Source: Flavobacterium paronense
GTDB lineage: Bacteria > Bacteroidota > Bacteroidia > Flavobacteriales > Flavobacteriaceae
Reading direction: 5' to 3'
DNA length: 64,000 nucleotides
Assembly: GCF_030409795.1 (NCBI RefSeq)
Contig: NZ_JAUFQN010000019.1
Location: forward strand, 1,240,001-1,304,000
In this document: in pieces, positions 25,493-34,776 of the stretch
Numbering within the stretch: the stretch's first letter is position 1
Layout: the number at the start of each line of letters is the position of its first letter
The notes under the pieces: generated by a model
The model's input: the letters and a program-made list of their open reading frames with translations, nothing else
Database searches by the model: none
Told to the model about the DNA's origin: nothing
Program-made: the position numbers and the translations under genes

Positions 25493-26701
25493 TTAATCAA
25501 TTGTGTTTTCAAGAATATTTTCATTGTTTTCTTGAGCGTTTTTTATAGGGTTAGTTTCAGTATCATCAGTATTGAAATCTAAAGCTGTTGTGGTATTATG
25601 ATAATTATAATGTGGTAATCTGATTTTGTGCCATTCAAAAGTTTTTGGTAAATCGTCACCCAACAAATAACCCCATGGTTCTAAAGAATCTATTCTGTCA
25701 AAAATTACTTTTATAATAGCAATTATTGGAATTGCTAAAAACATTCCTGTAATACCTCCTAAAACATTACCGATAATTATACCAACAATAGACACAAACG
25801 CATTGATTTGTACTTTTGAATTAACAAATAGCGGAACTAAAATGTTATTATCTATAAGTTGTACAACTATATTAACTACAATTACTCCAATAACTATAGA
25901 TAAATCTGTTGAACCAGAAAGTGATACAACTATACTTAACCCTCCAGCAAACAATATTCCTATGTAAGGAACCAAATTTAAAATACCAGTTATGATTCCA
26001 AGTAAAATGAAATATTCTACTCCAATTAAGTACAAACCAATAGTGGTTAGAATCGAAACGGCAACCATTTCGAATAACAATCCAACTACATAGCTTTGAA
26101 CTGCAATTTTGATTTGAAATAAAACTTCGCGAAGTTTTTTGTGATTTTCAGGTTTGTATAGTTTGGTAAAAAAAATGATAAAATGATTTTGATACAACAA
26201 AAACAGAAAAGTATAAATAGGTATTAATGTTACAGTTAATAATAAGTCACTAAATGAATTTAAGGTACTACCAACAATTTCGTTACCCGATTTAAAACTA
26301 TTTTTTGCTGCATTGTCTATAATTTCTATTTGTTCTCTTTTGCTTAAATGGAAATTATCTCTAATTATTTGTTGAAAATGTTCAATATGATAGTAAAAAT
26401 TATTTTTTATTTTCCCCCAATCATCAGCCATATCAGTAACTTGAAGTGATATAAAATAGAAGAGTCCTAAAAAAATTAATACAAATAAAACAATAGCGAA
26501 AATCACAGCTATTAAATGTGGAAATCTTAATCTCCTAGTCAAAAATGTGACAACCGGACGAAGAATGATGGCAAAAAGTAATGAAAGTAATATGGGAAAA
26601 ATAATATCTTGGCCAAAGTATAAAATAACAAATAGTCCAATCAAGCAAAGTAATATGGCTGTAAGCTTGATATAAAAAGGATATTTTATTGTTTCAGTCA
26701 T
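25493..26701 (-). CDS. AI-2E family transporter (UPF0118 permease)
   Basis: The 402-residue protein has about eight membrane segments arranged as in the AI-2E exporter family: ILFPILLSLLFAIILRPVVTFLTRRLRFPHLIAV near the N-terminus, then GILNLVPYIG and a C-terminal NVLGGITGMFLAIPIIAIIKVI. Family members were named for autoinducer-2 export but also include sodium/proton antiporters and polymer exporters. The C-terminal tail of about 45 residues is hydrophilic with Asn/Asp/Glu. It is adjacent to the MscS gene, which with the stress operon suggests osmotic or envelope stress. Confidence 0.88.
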   Translation of the reverse strand: MTETIKYPFYIKLTAILLCLIGLFVILYFGQDIIFPILLSLLFAIILRPVVTFLTRRLRFPHLIAVIFAIVLFVLIFLGLFYFISLQVTDMADDWGKIKNNFYYHIEHFQQIIRDNFHLSKREQIEIIDNAAKNSFKSGNEIVGSTLNSFSDLLLTVTLIPIYTFLFLLYQNHFIIFFTKLYKPENHKKLREVLFQIKIAVQSYVVGLLFEMVAVSILTTIGLYLIGVEYFILLGIITGILNLVPYIGILFAGGLSIVVSLSGSTDLSIVIGVIVVNIVVQLIDNNILVPLFVNSKVQINAFVSIVGIIIGNVLGGITGMFLAIPIIAIIKVIFDRIDSLEPWGYLLGDDLPKTFEWHKIRLPHYNYHNTTTALDFNTDDTETNPIKNAQENNENILENTID

Positions 26702-26738
26702 AATAGTTTATTTTTAGTAAAGTTACCTTTTTTTTCTT

Positions 26739-27323
26739 TCACTCGTAATTGCTCAAATACTGATATACTTTCTCAGTTGGAAGTCCAACAACATTAGTAT
26801 ATGAACCATCAATTCTGGTAATGCCAACTAATCCAATCCATTCCTGAATGCCATAAGCACCAGCTTTGTCAAAAGGTTTGTAGTTATCGAGATAATAATG
26901 TATTGCTTCATCAGTAAGCTGATTGAAAGTCACTTTAGTAACATCAAAAATAGTTTCTGTTTTGTTAATCGTTGTAAAGCAAACCGAAGTAATTACTTCG
27001 TGCGTTTCATTTGATAATGATCTTAAAATAGCAAAAGCGTCATCATAATCTTTTGGTTTTCCCAAGGCTTTATTATTGAGCCAAACAATTGTATCGCTTG
27101 TTACTACAAGTTCATTTACAGCTATTTCTCCGTTGAAAGCATTGGCTTTTAGTTGGGCTAAATAGTTGGTAATTTCCAAACCTTGCAAATTATCCGGATA
27201 AATTTCTTCGATATCTTTTAATCGAATTTCAAAATCAAGGTCTAAATCTTTGAAAAACTGTTGCCTTCTTGGTGAACCAGAAGCTAAGATTATTTTATAA
27301 ACTTTAAGTTTATCACTTAACAT
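26739..27323 (-). CDS. maf: Maf/YceF-type nucleotide pyrophosphatase
   Basis: The 194-residue protein starts with the Maf signature ILASGSPRRQQFF (13-25) and has the conserved TSDTIVWLN (Asp), SYTNVVGLPTEKV and DKAGAYGIQEW segments. Maf proteins remove pyrophosphate from canonical or modified dNTPs such as m5UTP/dTTP. The first 11 bases overlap the end of the upstream UbiA gene, so it is translationally linked to that operon, which also includes KdsC-like and DUF2520 genes. Confidence 0.92.
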   Translation of the reverse strand: MLSDKLKVYKIILASGSPRRQQFFKDLDLDFEIRLKDIEEIYPDNLQGLEITNYLAQLKANAFNGEIAVNELVVTSDTIVWLNNKALGKPKDYDDAFAILRSLSNETHEVITSVCFTTINKTETIFDVTKVTFNQLTDEAIHYYLDNYKPFDKAGAYGIQEWIGLVGITRIDGSYTNVVGLPTEKVYQYLSNYE

Positions 27324-28242
27324 TTTGCATTATGTTTAAATTGATAGCTAAAATGGAAAGTATCCCAAAAAATATTATCCATTTTAAAATGACACTCAAT
27401 AAATGGAAATCTTCTTTTGTTTTAGCATTTAATATTTTAACGACAAAGAAAATCATGGGGGCAACAATAAATAACAAACCATAAATAACGGCATAATAAA
27501 GCTTTGAAGACATTAAATTACTATTGATATACCATAATAAAATTAATGTAGCAATTATGCCCAATACTCCAACAATTTTTGAAGTCTTTTCATTTCCAAT
27601 AGCTATTGGCAGTGTACTCATTCCGTTATTATAATCACCTTCTACATCTTCCATGTCTTTAACAATTTCACGTATCAAATTTATTATAAACGCAAAGACA
27701 GCATAGTCAATTAATATCGAAAACATAACTCCCATTTCGGCTTGATTGCCATCATAAGTAGCCGGTAATAAGTCAAAAAGACCAATGATAATAACACTAA
27801 ATGATAGGAGCAAAGCCACAATGATATTACCAATTAAAAGCATTTGTTTTAAACTCGTAGCATACATGTATAAAGTGGCTGAAATGATAATAAACGCACC
27901 GGCAAAGCTAGGTTTGTGAATTACACTTGCCAAATAATAACCAATGCCAACACCAGTTATATTGAGAACAAAATAGAAATTATAAGCTGCTTTTTCGGAT
28001 AGGGATTTACCAACAATTATATTCTCTTTTTTGTTATCATAATCTGTTTCCTGATCTAAAATGTCATTGATAATATAACCAGCAGCTGCAATTAAAACTG
28101 TGGCAAGAACTAATAGTCCATATTGCCAATCATTTAGAGATAAAAATATGTTTTGAAATTTTAAAAATCCATAACGAAAAAGCAATTGCATGAAAGCAAG
28201 AAGCAGTAAGTTTTGGTAACGTATTAATTTAAAATACTTCAT
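27313..28242 (-). CDS. Geranylgeranylglycerol-phosphate geranylgeranyltransferase-like UbiA prenyltransferase
   Basis: The 309-residue membrane protein has about nine segments. The first Asp-rich motif is NDILDQETD (61-69), and the second is near REIVKDMEDVEGD (about 188-200). These are the two motifs that bind the prenyl diphosphate through Mg2+ in UbiA enzymes. The best family match by pattern is the archaeal-type GGGPT/UbiA enzymes that occur in Bacteroidota and whose lipid product there is not known. It is operonic with maf, a KdsC-like gene and a DUF2520 gene. Confidence 0.82.
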   Translation of the reverse strand: MKYFKLIRYQNLLLLAFMQLLFRYGFLKFQNIFLSLNDWQYGLLVLATVLIAAAGYIINDILDQETDYDNKKENIIVGKSLSEKAAYNFYFVLNITGVGIGYYLASVIHKPSFAGAFIIISATLYMYATSLKQMLLIGNIIVALLLSFSVIIIGLFDLLPATYDGNQAEMGVMFSILIDYAVFAFIINLIREIVKDMEDVEGDYNNGMSTLPIAIGNEKTSKIVGVLGIIATLILLWYINSNLMSSKLYYAVIYGLLFIVAPMIFFVVKILNAKTKEDFHLLSVILKWIIFFGILSILAINLNIMQNVK

Positions 28243-28265
28243 TTATGGTTAATTTAGTTATTTGG

Positions 28266-28793
28266 TTAATCGTGTTTGCCGTTATAATACATATGCCATT
28301 TGCCTTGCACTTTCATCACTTGTTCAATGACATCTCGGACGGCTCCTTTACCGCCATTGATATGTGAAATATATTTAGAAATGGCTTTTATTTCCGGACT
28401 GGCATCTTGTGGGCATGTTGGCAAACCAACTAATTGCATCACATGAAAGTCGGGAATATCATCGCCCATGTATAAAACGTGTTCTGGATTGATATTGTAT
28501 AATTCAATGTATTCTTTAAAAGTGGTTACTTTATCTGATGATGCCAAGTGTATATCCGTAATTCCCAAATTTTTCAAACGAATGCGAACACCTTCGTTAT
28601 TTCCACCAGAAATAATACATACATTATAACCACTTTCCATGGCAGCTTTCATAGCAAAACCATCGCGAATGTTCATGATTCTCAGCATTTCACCAGTTGG
28701 AGTAACATGAACAGAACTGTCGGTTAATACGCCATCAACATCAAGGATAAAGGTCGTGATGTCGTTTAGAATTTCTTTATAACTTTTTTCCAT
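28266..28793 (-). CDS. kdsC: KdsC-family HAD phosphatase (KDO 8-phosphate phosphatase type)
   Basis: The 175-residue protein is a capless HAD with FILDVDGVLTDSSV (motif I, residues 16-29), GGNNEGV (motif II), YMGDDIPDFHVMQLVGLPTCPQDA (motif IV and beyond) and the C-terminal NGGKGAVRDVIE tail typical of KdsC. It should remove phosphate from KDO-8-P in lipopolysaccharide core synthesis. In this operon the substrate could instead be a related sugar phosphate. It overlaps the upstream DUF2520 gene by 17 bases. Confidence 0.88.
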   Translation of the reverse strand: MEKSYKEILNDITTFILDVDGVLTDSSVHVTPTGEMLRIMNIRDGFAMKAAMESGYNVCIISGGNNEGVRIRLKNLGITDIHLASSDKVTTFKEYIELYNINPEHVLYMGDDIPDFHVMQLVGLPTCPQDASPEIKAISKYISHINGGKGAVRDVIEQVMKVQGKWHMYYNGKHD

Positions 28794-29538
28794 TATCGAT
28801 AATAGATTTTGTTAGCAATTTATATAGTTCTTTTTGGTTGTCATTTGTTAAGTAATTCAAATGAGCATTTATGGTCTGTGTATCTTTTCTTTTAGCTGGT
28901 CCGGTTTGCGCTTCATTTGGCGAAAGCGTCAAAATTTTATTGGCTGTTTCTTGAATTAATGGCTTTAATAGGTCAAAAGACAAATCATTTTCAATGCAAA
29001 TATCGTTTCCTATTTGATATAAATGATTGACAAAATTACAAACAAAAACAGCAGCAACATGTAATGCTTTTCTTTGTTCGGAATTAATATGAAAGACAAC
29101 ATTCGAAATTGATTTGGCAACCATTTGAAGCGTTTTTAAATCATTATCATTTTGAGCTTCTAAGCAAATCGGAGTGGTTTTAAAATTGATTTCTTTTGAT
29201 TTGGTGAATGTTTGCAAAGGATAAAAAACACCTTGACGATTTTTACTATTTATTGCTTCAATAGCAATACTGCCCGATGTATGCGCCACTAATTGATTTT
29301 CGAAGGGAATTTGGTTAGAAACAGCTGCTATAGCTTCATCAGTAACAGCAATAATAGTTACGTCAACAAGCTTAAGTTCATTTAAATTTACAATGATTTT
29401 GTCAACCGAAATCAATTGGGCAACTGATTCTTGGTTTCTGGCAAATACTTGAACCAATTCAATATCAGTAGTTTTACTAAACTCTTGAATAAGATGTTGG
29501 GCAACATTTCCAGAACCAATTATTGACACTCGAATCAT
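28777..29538 (-). CDS. Rossmann-fold/DUF2520 protein
   Basis: The 253-residue protein has an N-terminal dinucleotide-binding motif SIIGSGNVAQHLIQ (5-18) as in F420- or NADP-dependent oxidoreductases, and a helical C-terminal DUF2520 domain with KALHVAAVFVCNFVNHLYQIGND and a proline-like TGPAKRKD segment. The DUF2520 group is often placed next to kdsC-like, maf and UbiA genes in flavobacteria. The reaction is unknown. It is the first gene of the four-gene operon reading toward maf. Confidence 0.85.
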   Translation of the reverse strand: MIRVSIIGSGNVAQHLIQEFSKTTDIELVQVFARNQESVAQLISVDKIIVNLNELKLVDVTIIAVTDEAIAAVSNQIPFENQLVAHTSGSIAIEAINSKNRQGVFYPLQTFTKSKEINFKTTPICLEAQNDNDLKTLQMVAKSISNVVFHINSEQRKALHVAAVFVCNFVNHLYQIGNDICIENDLSFDLLKPLIQETANKILTLSPNEAQTGPAKRKDTQTINAHLNYLTNDNQKELYKLLTKSIIDNGKKL

Positions 29539-29678
29539 GGGGCTAAATTATCGAAAAATAATTTCTTTTTTAGAATATTCCGATTATGTTTTTAATCAGG
29601 CTTTAATTGGACGAAACCAATAATGACAATAACTAAATTGAACACAGTTACAAGTTAATACAAAATTCACCTATCTGG

Positions 29679-29709
29679 TTGACACACTCAATAAAAAATA
29701 CTACTTTTA
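29679..29709 (+). promoter_or_regulatory. Promoter of pyrR-pyrB
   Basis: TTG at 29679-29681 and a -7 box TACTTTTA at 29702-29709 are separated by 20 bases, a near match to the flavobacterial TTG-N17..23-TAnnTTTG consensus. The pyrR start codon is 20 bases downstream of the -7 box. No attenuator hairpin is seen between promoter and gene. Confidence 0.6.
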
Positions 29710-29728
29710 CAACCCAAACAACACTATC

Positions 29729-30262
29729 ATGAGTCAAAAAGTATTGCTCACTTCCAAAGAAGTCAATATCATACTCCATCGTTTGGCTTGTCAGTTAATC
29801 GAAAATCATCTTGATTTTTCCAATTCAGTTCTTATCGGCATACAACCTCGCGGAGTTTCTCTAGCCGAAAGATTAAAGACCATTTTAGAAACTGATTACA
29901 ACATCAAAAATATATCATTAGGATTTTTAGATATTACTTTTTTTCGTGATGATTTCCGTCGTGGCGAAAAACAATTAGAGGCAAATAAAACCCAAATTGA
30001 TTTTCTGGTAGAAGATAAAAAAGTAGTTTTTATTGATGATGTACTTTTCACTGGAAGAAGTATACGCGCAGGACTAACCGCCATACAATCTTTTGGAAGA
30101 CCATCAGAAATTGAGTTATTAGTGTTGATTGACAGAAGATTCAGTAGGCATCTCCCAATTCAACCTGATTATCGAGGTCGCCAGGTAGATGTCATTAATG
30201 ATGAAAAAGTAAAAGTTTGCTGGAAAGAGAAGGATGGGGAAGATGCGGTTTATTTGATTTAA
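29729..30262 (+). CDS. pyrR: PyrR-like uracil phosphoribosyltransferase / pyrimidine regulator
   Basis: The 177-residue protein is of PyrR length. It has the PRPP-binding motif VVFIDDVLFTGRSIRAGL (about 97-114) and a preceding SLGFLDITFFRDDFRRG region. In Gram-positive bacteria PyrR binds the pyr leader mRNA and also has UPRT activity. Here it heads pyrB but no PyrR-type attenuator is visible, so the enzyme role may be the main one. The intergenic gap to pyrB is 84 bases and purine-rich. Confidence 0.88.
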   Translation: MSQKVLLTSKEVNIILHRLACQLIENHLDFSNSVLIGIQPRGVSLAERLKTILETDYNIKNISLGFLDITFFRDDFRRGEKQLEANKTQIDFLVEDKKVVFIDDVLFTGRSIRAGLTAIQSFGRPSEIELLVLIDRRFSRHLPIQPDYRGRQVDVINDEKVKVCWKEKDGEDAVYLI

Positions 30263-30346
30263 GAGAAAAAAGAAACCAGAAGAAATAAACAAGAAGCAAA
30301 AGAAAATAAAGAATATAGATTCAACACAACTTACAACATATAACAA

Positions 30347-31267
30347 TTGGAACTATCAGTTAACCATTTATTAGGGATAAAATATCTGAATAAACAAGAT
30401 ATCGATTTGATATTTGAAACGGCTGACCATTTCAAAGAAGTCATCAATCGGCCAATCAAAAAAGTGCCTTCACTGCGCGACATTACTATTGCCAATATCT
30501 TTTTCGAAAACAGTACAAGAACTAAATTGTCTTTTGAGTTAGCTCAAAAAAGATTATCCGCCGATGTAATTAGTTTTTCAGCAGCACAATCCTCAGTAAA
30601 AAAAGGCGAAACACTTATTGATACTGTAAACAATATTCTATCAATGAAAGTAGATATGGTTGTCATGCGTCATGCGAATCCTGGCGCGGCTTATTTCTTA
30701 TCACAAAACGTAAAAGCAAGCATCATAAACGCCGGAGACGGAGCACACGAACATCCGACTCAAGCGTTGTTGGACAGTTATTCCATCAAAGAAAAGTTAG
30801 GTGAAGTAGGAGGAAAGAAAGTTGTAATTGTCGGTGATATTTTGCATTCGCGTGTAGCATTATCCAATATCTATGCACTGCAAATGCAAGGAGCCGAAGT
30901 AAAAGTATGCGGACCAAAAACCTTAATTCCAAAACATATTGAAAGTCTTGGTGTATCTGTGGAATCTAATTTGCGTAAAGCACTTGAATGGTGTGATGTG
31001 GCCAATATGCTTCGCGTTCAAAACGAACGAATGGATGTGAATTACTTTCCGTCAACAAGAGAATATGCACAACAATATGGTGTTGACAAACAGCTTTTAG
31101 ATTCCTTGTCTAAAGAAATTGTCATCATGCATCCGGGACCAATAAATCGTGGTGTTGAAATCACTTCAGATGTCGCTGACTCTAAACAGTCTGTTATCTT
31201 AGATCAAGTCGAAAACGGTGTTGCCATTCGAATGGCTGTAATCTATCTTTTGGCTTCTAAAATATAA
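30347..31267 (+). CDS. pyrB: Aspartate carbamoyltransferase catalytic chain
   Basis: The 306-residue protein carries the carbamoyl phosphate motif FFENSTRTKLSFE (about 52-64), HEHPTQALLDSYSI, and the C-terminal MHPGPINRGVEI motif. It makes carbamoylaspartate, the first committed step of pyrimidine synthesis. The start is TTG 30347: an in-frame TAA ends at 30343, and no ATG or GTG is available before the conserved N-terminus. No pyrI-type regulatory subunit gene follows. It is cotranscribed with pyrR, with a strong terminator after it. Confidence 0.94.
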   Translation: MELSVNHLLGIKYLNKQDIDLIFETADHFKEVINRPIKKVPSLRDITIANIFFENSTRTKLSFELAQKRLSADVISFSAAQSSVKKGETLIDTVNNILSMKVDMVVMRHANPGAAYFLSQNVKASIINAGDGAHEHPTQALLDSYSIKEKLGEVGGKKVVIVGDILHSRVALSNIYALQMQGAEVKVCGPKTLIPKHIESLGVSVESNLRKALEWCDVANMLRVQNERMDVNYFPSTREYAQQYGVDKQLLDSLSKEIVIMHPGPINRGVEITSDVADSKQSVILDQVENGVAIRMAVIYLLASKI

Positions 31268-31272
31268 CCATA

Positions 31273-31299
31273 AAAAATCCCGAACGAGTCGGGATTTTT
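31273..31299. terminator. Bidirectional terminator between pyrB and DUF349 gene
   Basis: A perfect 11-bp stem (AAAAATCCCGA with TCGGGATTTTT) around a 5-base loop sits between the two convergent genes. Confidence 0.9.
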
Positions 31300-31302
31300 G
31301 AT

Positions 31303-33498
31303 TTATTCTGATTTGATGCTTCTAAGTTGTTTTAGCTTTTCTTTCCATGTAGCTAATTCTTCTTTTTGTTTTTCAATATTGTCCATTACTTCTTTCACCA
31401 TTGGATTATCAGCTTTTACTCGTCCAAAAAACTGAATGTTATTTTCTAATTGGAAAAGATTGCTTTGTACTTCCTCAATTTTACGCATGATAAATACTTT
31501 CTCGTTGTCTAATTTCCGGCTATTTTCAGCTCCGGAAAGATTATCTAAACGATTAGCATAACGCACCATTTCATTGTCTTTTTTACTTGAGCTTAATTTT
31601 TCAAACAAAGCATCCAGGATTTTATTGAATTTTCCTTCGATGTGTCTGCGTGCAAAAGGAACTTTACCAAAACTTTTCCATGTTTCGATATGCGCTTTTA
31701 TGGCATCTAAATCGGCTTTGTGTTCTCCTATAAGTTCAAACGATTTTATAGTTTCTAAATAGGCTTTCTTTTTTTCAAATGCTTCAACTTCTTCAGCATT
31801 CAATTCTGTTTTTTGCTCTTTTAGCTTTTCAAAATACTCGTTACAAGCAGCTCTAAATTCAGTCCAAAGTTTATCTGAAAATTTTCTGGGCACATGACCA
31901 ATTGTTTTCCATTCTTCCTGAATTTGTTTGAAAAGTGGAGTAGTAGCGGCAAAGTCAGTACTATCTTTTAATTCATGAGCCTTAGCTACCAAGGCTTGTT
32001 TTTTAGCAAGATTATCGTTTTGGTCTTTTTTAATGTCTTTATAGAAAGAGTTTTTCAATACGTTGAAACTTCTAACTGCATTTTTAAATTCGGTCCAGGT
32101 TTGATCAGTAACTTCTGACGGAACTTTTCCTGCTCCGAAGAACTTATCGCGCAACGCTTCTACTTTTACTATTTGAGCTAACCAAGCGCTATGAGAGTTT
32201 ACTTTTTCTTGCGCTAAAATTTCAATCTGAGCAATGATTTCTTTTTTCTTTTCAAGATTTGCTGTTTCTACTTCGCGCAGTTTTTCAAATAAACCTTCCC
32301 GTTTGTCGTGCATTTGTTTGGTTAATTCACTGAATCGATTCCAAATTTCTTCACGGTTATCTCTTGAAACTGGTCCAATATCTTCTTTCCAGATTCGATG
32401 TAAATCCTGCAATTCGCGGAACGCTTTGTTAATGTCTTCTTCTTTTACTAATTCTTCAACACGCTCAATGATCTTAAGTTTTTGAACTAAGTTGTGTTTG
32501 AAATCTAAATCGCGAATTTCTCTATCCAAATGCAATACATCGTAGAAATTTTCTAGATGAAAGTGATAGTTATTCCAAACGTGATTGTATTTGTCTTTCG
32601 GAATTGGACCAGCCACTTTCCAACGGTCTCTGATATCGTTGAATTTCTTTAATGTAACTGGTATACTTTCCTGACTGTGTATTAGGTTTTTCAATTCCTC
32701 TACAATAGCCAATCTGTTTTCTAAATTTGCTTTTAGATTGTTTTGTAAGCTTTGGAAATGATTGTTTTTTTTGTCTCTGTATTGAGAATATAATTGGTCA
32801 AATTTGACTTTTAATGGAAAATGATAATGAAAATCTTCAGTGGTTTCCGGATTTTCAGCATGGAATTCTTCTTTCTTTTCATCAATAAAATGATGGTATT
32901 TTGATAGGAATGATTTTTTTAGTTCCTCAACATGGTCCTTAACAGACATTAATCTTTCAACTACTACTAATTCTCCTAATTCATCAATCAATTGGTCCAT
33001 TGACAAGGTGTCGTAATCCAACATTGGAATATCATGACGGTCTTTTAATGTTTCGTCTTCGCTTTCTTCTGCATTTACTTCTTCAATGGCATTTATGGCT
33101 GATTGGTTAGCATTTTGTGCAACAAAAGTATCATTAGCAACTTGTTCATCAGTTAATTCGATAATTGTATCTTCAGATGGAGTTTCTTCTGTCGGAGCTT
33201 CTTCAATATTTTCAGCAACATCTTCAATTTCTGGTTCTGCTACAACTTCAATAGCCTCTTCCACAAGAGCCTCTTTTTCGGCAGCAACTTCGAGTTCATC
33301 TTCTGACAGTTCTTGAGTTAAAACAGCAGCTTTTTCCTCAATAACTTCCTCTACTGGAGCTACTTCTTCAACCGAAGTTTCTACTTCCTTCTGGTTTTCA
33401 ACAGGAATTTCTTGATTTTCAGCAATGGTCACTTCTTGTGATTCATCGGCTACGTTTCCATCTGCTTCAAGCAGGTTATCATTCTTTTCTTCTAACAT
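31303..33498 (-). CDS. DUF349-repeat protein with acidic N-terminus
   Basis: The 731-residue protein has a very acidic, Glu/Val-rich first 140 residues and then several helical DUF349 repeats, each with a W-x5-G-P/K-V-P pattern: DRWKVAGPIPKDKYN, HRIWKEDIGPVSRDNREE, DKFFGAGKVPSEV, EEWKTIGHVPRKFSD and ETWKSFGKVPFARR. It is probably cytoplasmic. DUF349 proteins are common in Bacteroidota and are coiled-coil-rich. Their biochemical role is not established. The acidic head is unusual in length and could bind a basic partner. Confidence 0.88.
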   Translation of the reverse strand: MLEEKNDNLLEADGNVADESQEVTIAENQEIPVENQKEVETSVEEVAPVEEVIEEKAAVLTQELSEDELEVAAEKEALVEEAIEVVAEPEIEDVAENIEEAPTEETPSEDTIIELTDEQVANDTFVAQNANQSAINAIEEVNAEESEDETLKDRHDIPMLDYDTLSMDQLIDELGELVVVERLMSVKDHVEELKKSFLSKYHHFIDEKKEEFHAENPETTEDFHYHFPLKVKFDQLYSQYRDKKNNHFQSLQNNLKANLENRLAIVEELKNLIHSQESIPVTLKKFNDIRDRWKVAGPIPKDKYNHVWNNYHFHLENFYDVLHLDREIRDLDFKHNLVQKLKIIERVEELVKEEDINKAFRELQDLHRIWKEDIGPVSRDNREEIWNRFSELTKQMHDKREGLFEKLREVETANLEKKKEIIAQIEILAQEKVNSHSAWLAQIVKVEALRDKFFGAGKVPSEVTDQTWTEFKNAVRSFNVLKNSFYKDIKKDQNDNLAKKQALVAKAHELKDSTDFAATTPLFKQIQEEWKTIGHVPRKFSDKLWTEFRAACNEYFEKLKEQKTELNAEEVEAFEKKKAYLETIKSFELIGEHKADLDAIKAHIETWKSFGKVPFARRHIEGKFNKILDALFEKLSSSKKDNEMVRYANRLDNLSGAENSRKLDNEKVFIMRKIEEVQSNLFQLENNIQFFGRVKADNPMVKEVMDNIEKQKEELATWKEKLKQLRSIKSE

Positions 33499-33620
33499 TT
33501 TATAAAATGTTTTAAGGGTTACACATTTTGAGGGCGAAAGATACTAAAGAAGCGCTAAAGTTCAAAGTAAATCAACGTTTTCTCGATTAAAGTAAAGCTA
33601 ATTAAGTACTAAAAACAAAA

Positions 33621-33648
33621 AAACGCTGATGGAATTTCATCAGCGTTT
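33621..33648 (-). terminator. Terminator of the endonuclease I gene
   Basis: Arms AAACGCTGATG and CATCAGCGTTT with a short loop lie just downstream of the minus-strand stop codon at 33671, with flanking A/T runs. Confidence 0.8.
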
Positions 33649-33670
33649 ACTTTATATTAGATTTTTGAAT

Positions 33671-34771
33671 TTAGTTTATCAATACTTTTTTAGTAACCGA
33701 ATTAGAAGCAGAAGATAGTTTTAAGAAATAAAAACCCTTTGGTAAATTACTAATTGTGTAGGTGTTACTTTCAAAAATTGGATTTTTTATTTGTTGTAAA
33801 ACTTGTCCGTTAATAGTTATAATATTAATTTCGTCAAGAGCAATTACAGTTGAAATATTTACAAAATCGTTAGACGGATTTGGATAAACCGAAACAGCAT
33901 TCGCTAAATCAAATGTTGGTGTTTCCAGAAAAATAGTAGGCCATCTATTTTGAGCCACTGGTCCGCCCCATATTACTGTTGCTAAGTAAGGATTGTCAAT
34001 AAAAGGATTTCTATTTCCTTGACCGTAAGTGTTTGAAGCATTTCCTAGATATGTATTTCTGTTATCTTCGAATTGGGTAACTGGGTCATCAGCATTCCAC
34101 TGTAAAAATAAATCTATCATGTTAGCATCTGAAGCTACTGGAGTTCCTACTCCAACAGCAGTTGGAAGGCATTGGTCACCATATCTTAAATACATATACA
34201 TCATCATTCTTGCAACATCTCCTTTCCATTCATCACCAGGATACCAATTCAACCCAGTTTCAAATGAATTTCCTGAGCCATTGAAATATTTGTCATTATC
34301 TCTATCAGCATTTCTTTTTTTGTCTGCTGCCCTTAAATGATGTAAATCAGCACCTGGTCCGCTTGTCCCCAAATCAGGAACTCCCAGCGCTTTTGGAAAT
34401 GTGTGTTCTCTGTTATAAAGACATGGATTTGCAGATCCATCATCTTGCATGCTAGCATCTCTTCTTCTATGATCTTTGTCATCACTTGAAGCTACTGGAC
34501 ATAAGTTGTTACTAAATCCATAGACAAGTAATACATTTGTGTTGGTAGCATCAGCAGGATCTAAATCTAAAATAGCTAATGCGTTGTCTGTTTGAGAATA
34601 ATTTAGTAGACGTGTATGCGTAGTTGTTATTTTTGTTGCTAAGGCATTTTTTAGATTTGCTCCGGTTAAGTTCCAATTAAATCCATTGTAATAAGGGTTC
34701 GCAGGCGCTCCGTTTTGTGAAAAAGCAATAGAAATGCTTGATATTAATAATAGGGTAAAGATTTTTTTCAT
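33671..34771 (-). CDS. Secreted endonuclease I-type nuclease with T9SS sorting domain
   Basis: The 366-residue protein has a signal peptide (1-18), a central EndA/NucM-like nuclease domain (about 70-270), and a T9SS type A sorting domain in the last 75 residues (VSVYPNPSNDFVNIST ... GFYFLKLSS). The active-site region has NREHTFPKALG (His) and DLHHLRAADKKRNADRDNDKYF with the metal-binding Asn. It should be an exported, probably surface-bound or released DNase/RNase used to degrade extracellular nucleic acid. A terminator lies downstream. Confidence 0.9.
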   Translation of the reverse strand: MKKIFTLLLISSISIAFSQNGAPANPYYNGFNWNLTGANLKNALATKITTTHTRLLNYSQTDNALAILDLDPADATNTNVLLVYGFSNNLCPVASSDDKDHRRRDASMQDDGSANPCLYNREHTFPKALGVPDLGTSGPGADLHHLRAADKKRNADRDNDKYFNGSGNSFETGLNWYPGDEWKGDVARMMMYMYLRYGDQCLPTAVGVGTPVASDANMIDLFLQWNADDPVTQFEDNRNTYLGNASNTYGQGNRNPFIDNPYLATVIWGGPVAQNRWPTIFLETPTFDLANAVSVYPNPSNDFVNISTVIALDEINIITINGQVLQQIKNPIFESNTYTISNLPKGFYFLKLSSASNSVTKKVLIN

Positions 34772-34776
34772 TTGTT

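Noticed and set aside
33086..33316. Plus-strand Ser/Ala-rich frame opposite the DUF349 gene
   Set aside because: It mirrors the acidic Glu/Val/Ala-rich head of the real gene and has no support of its own.
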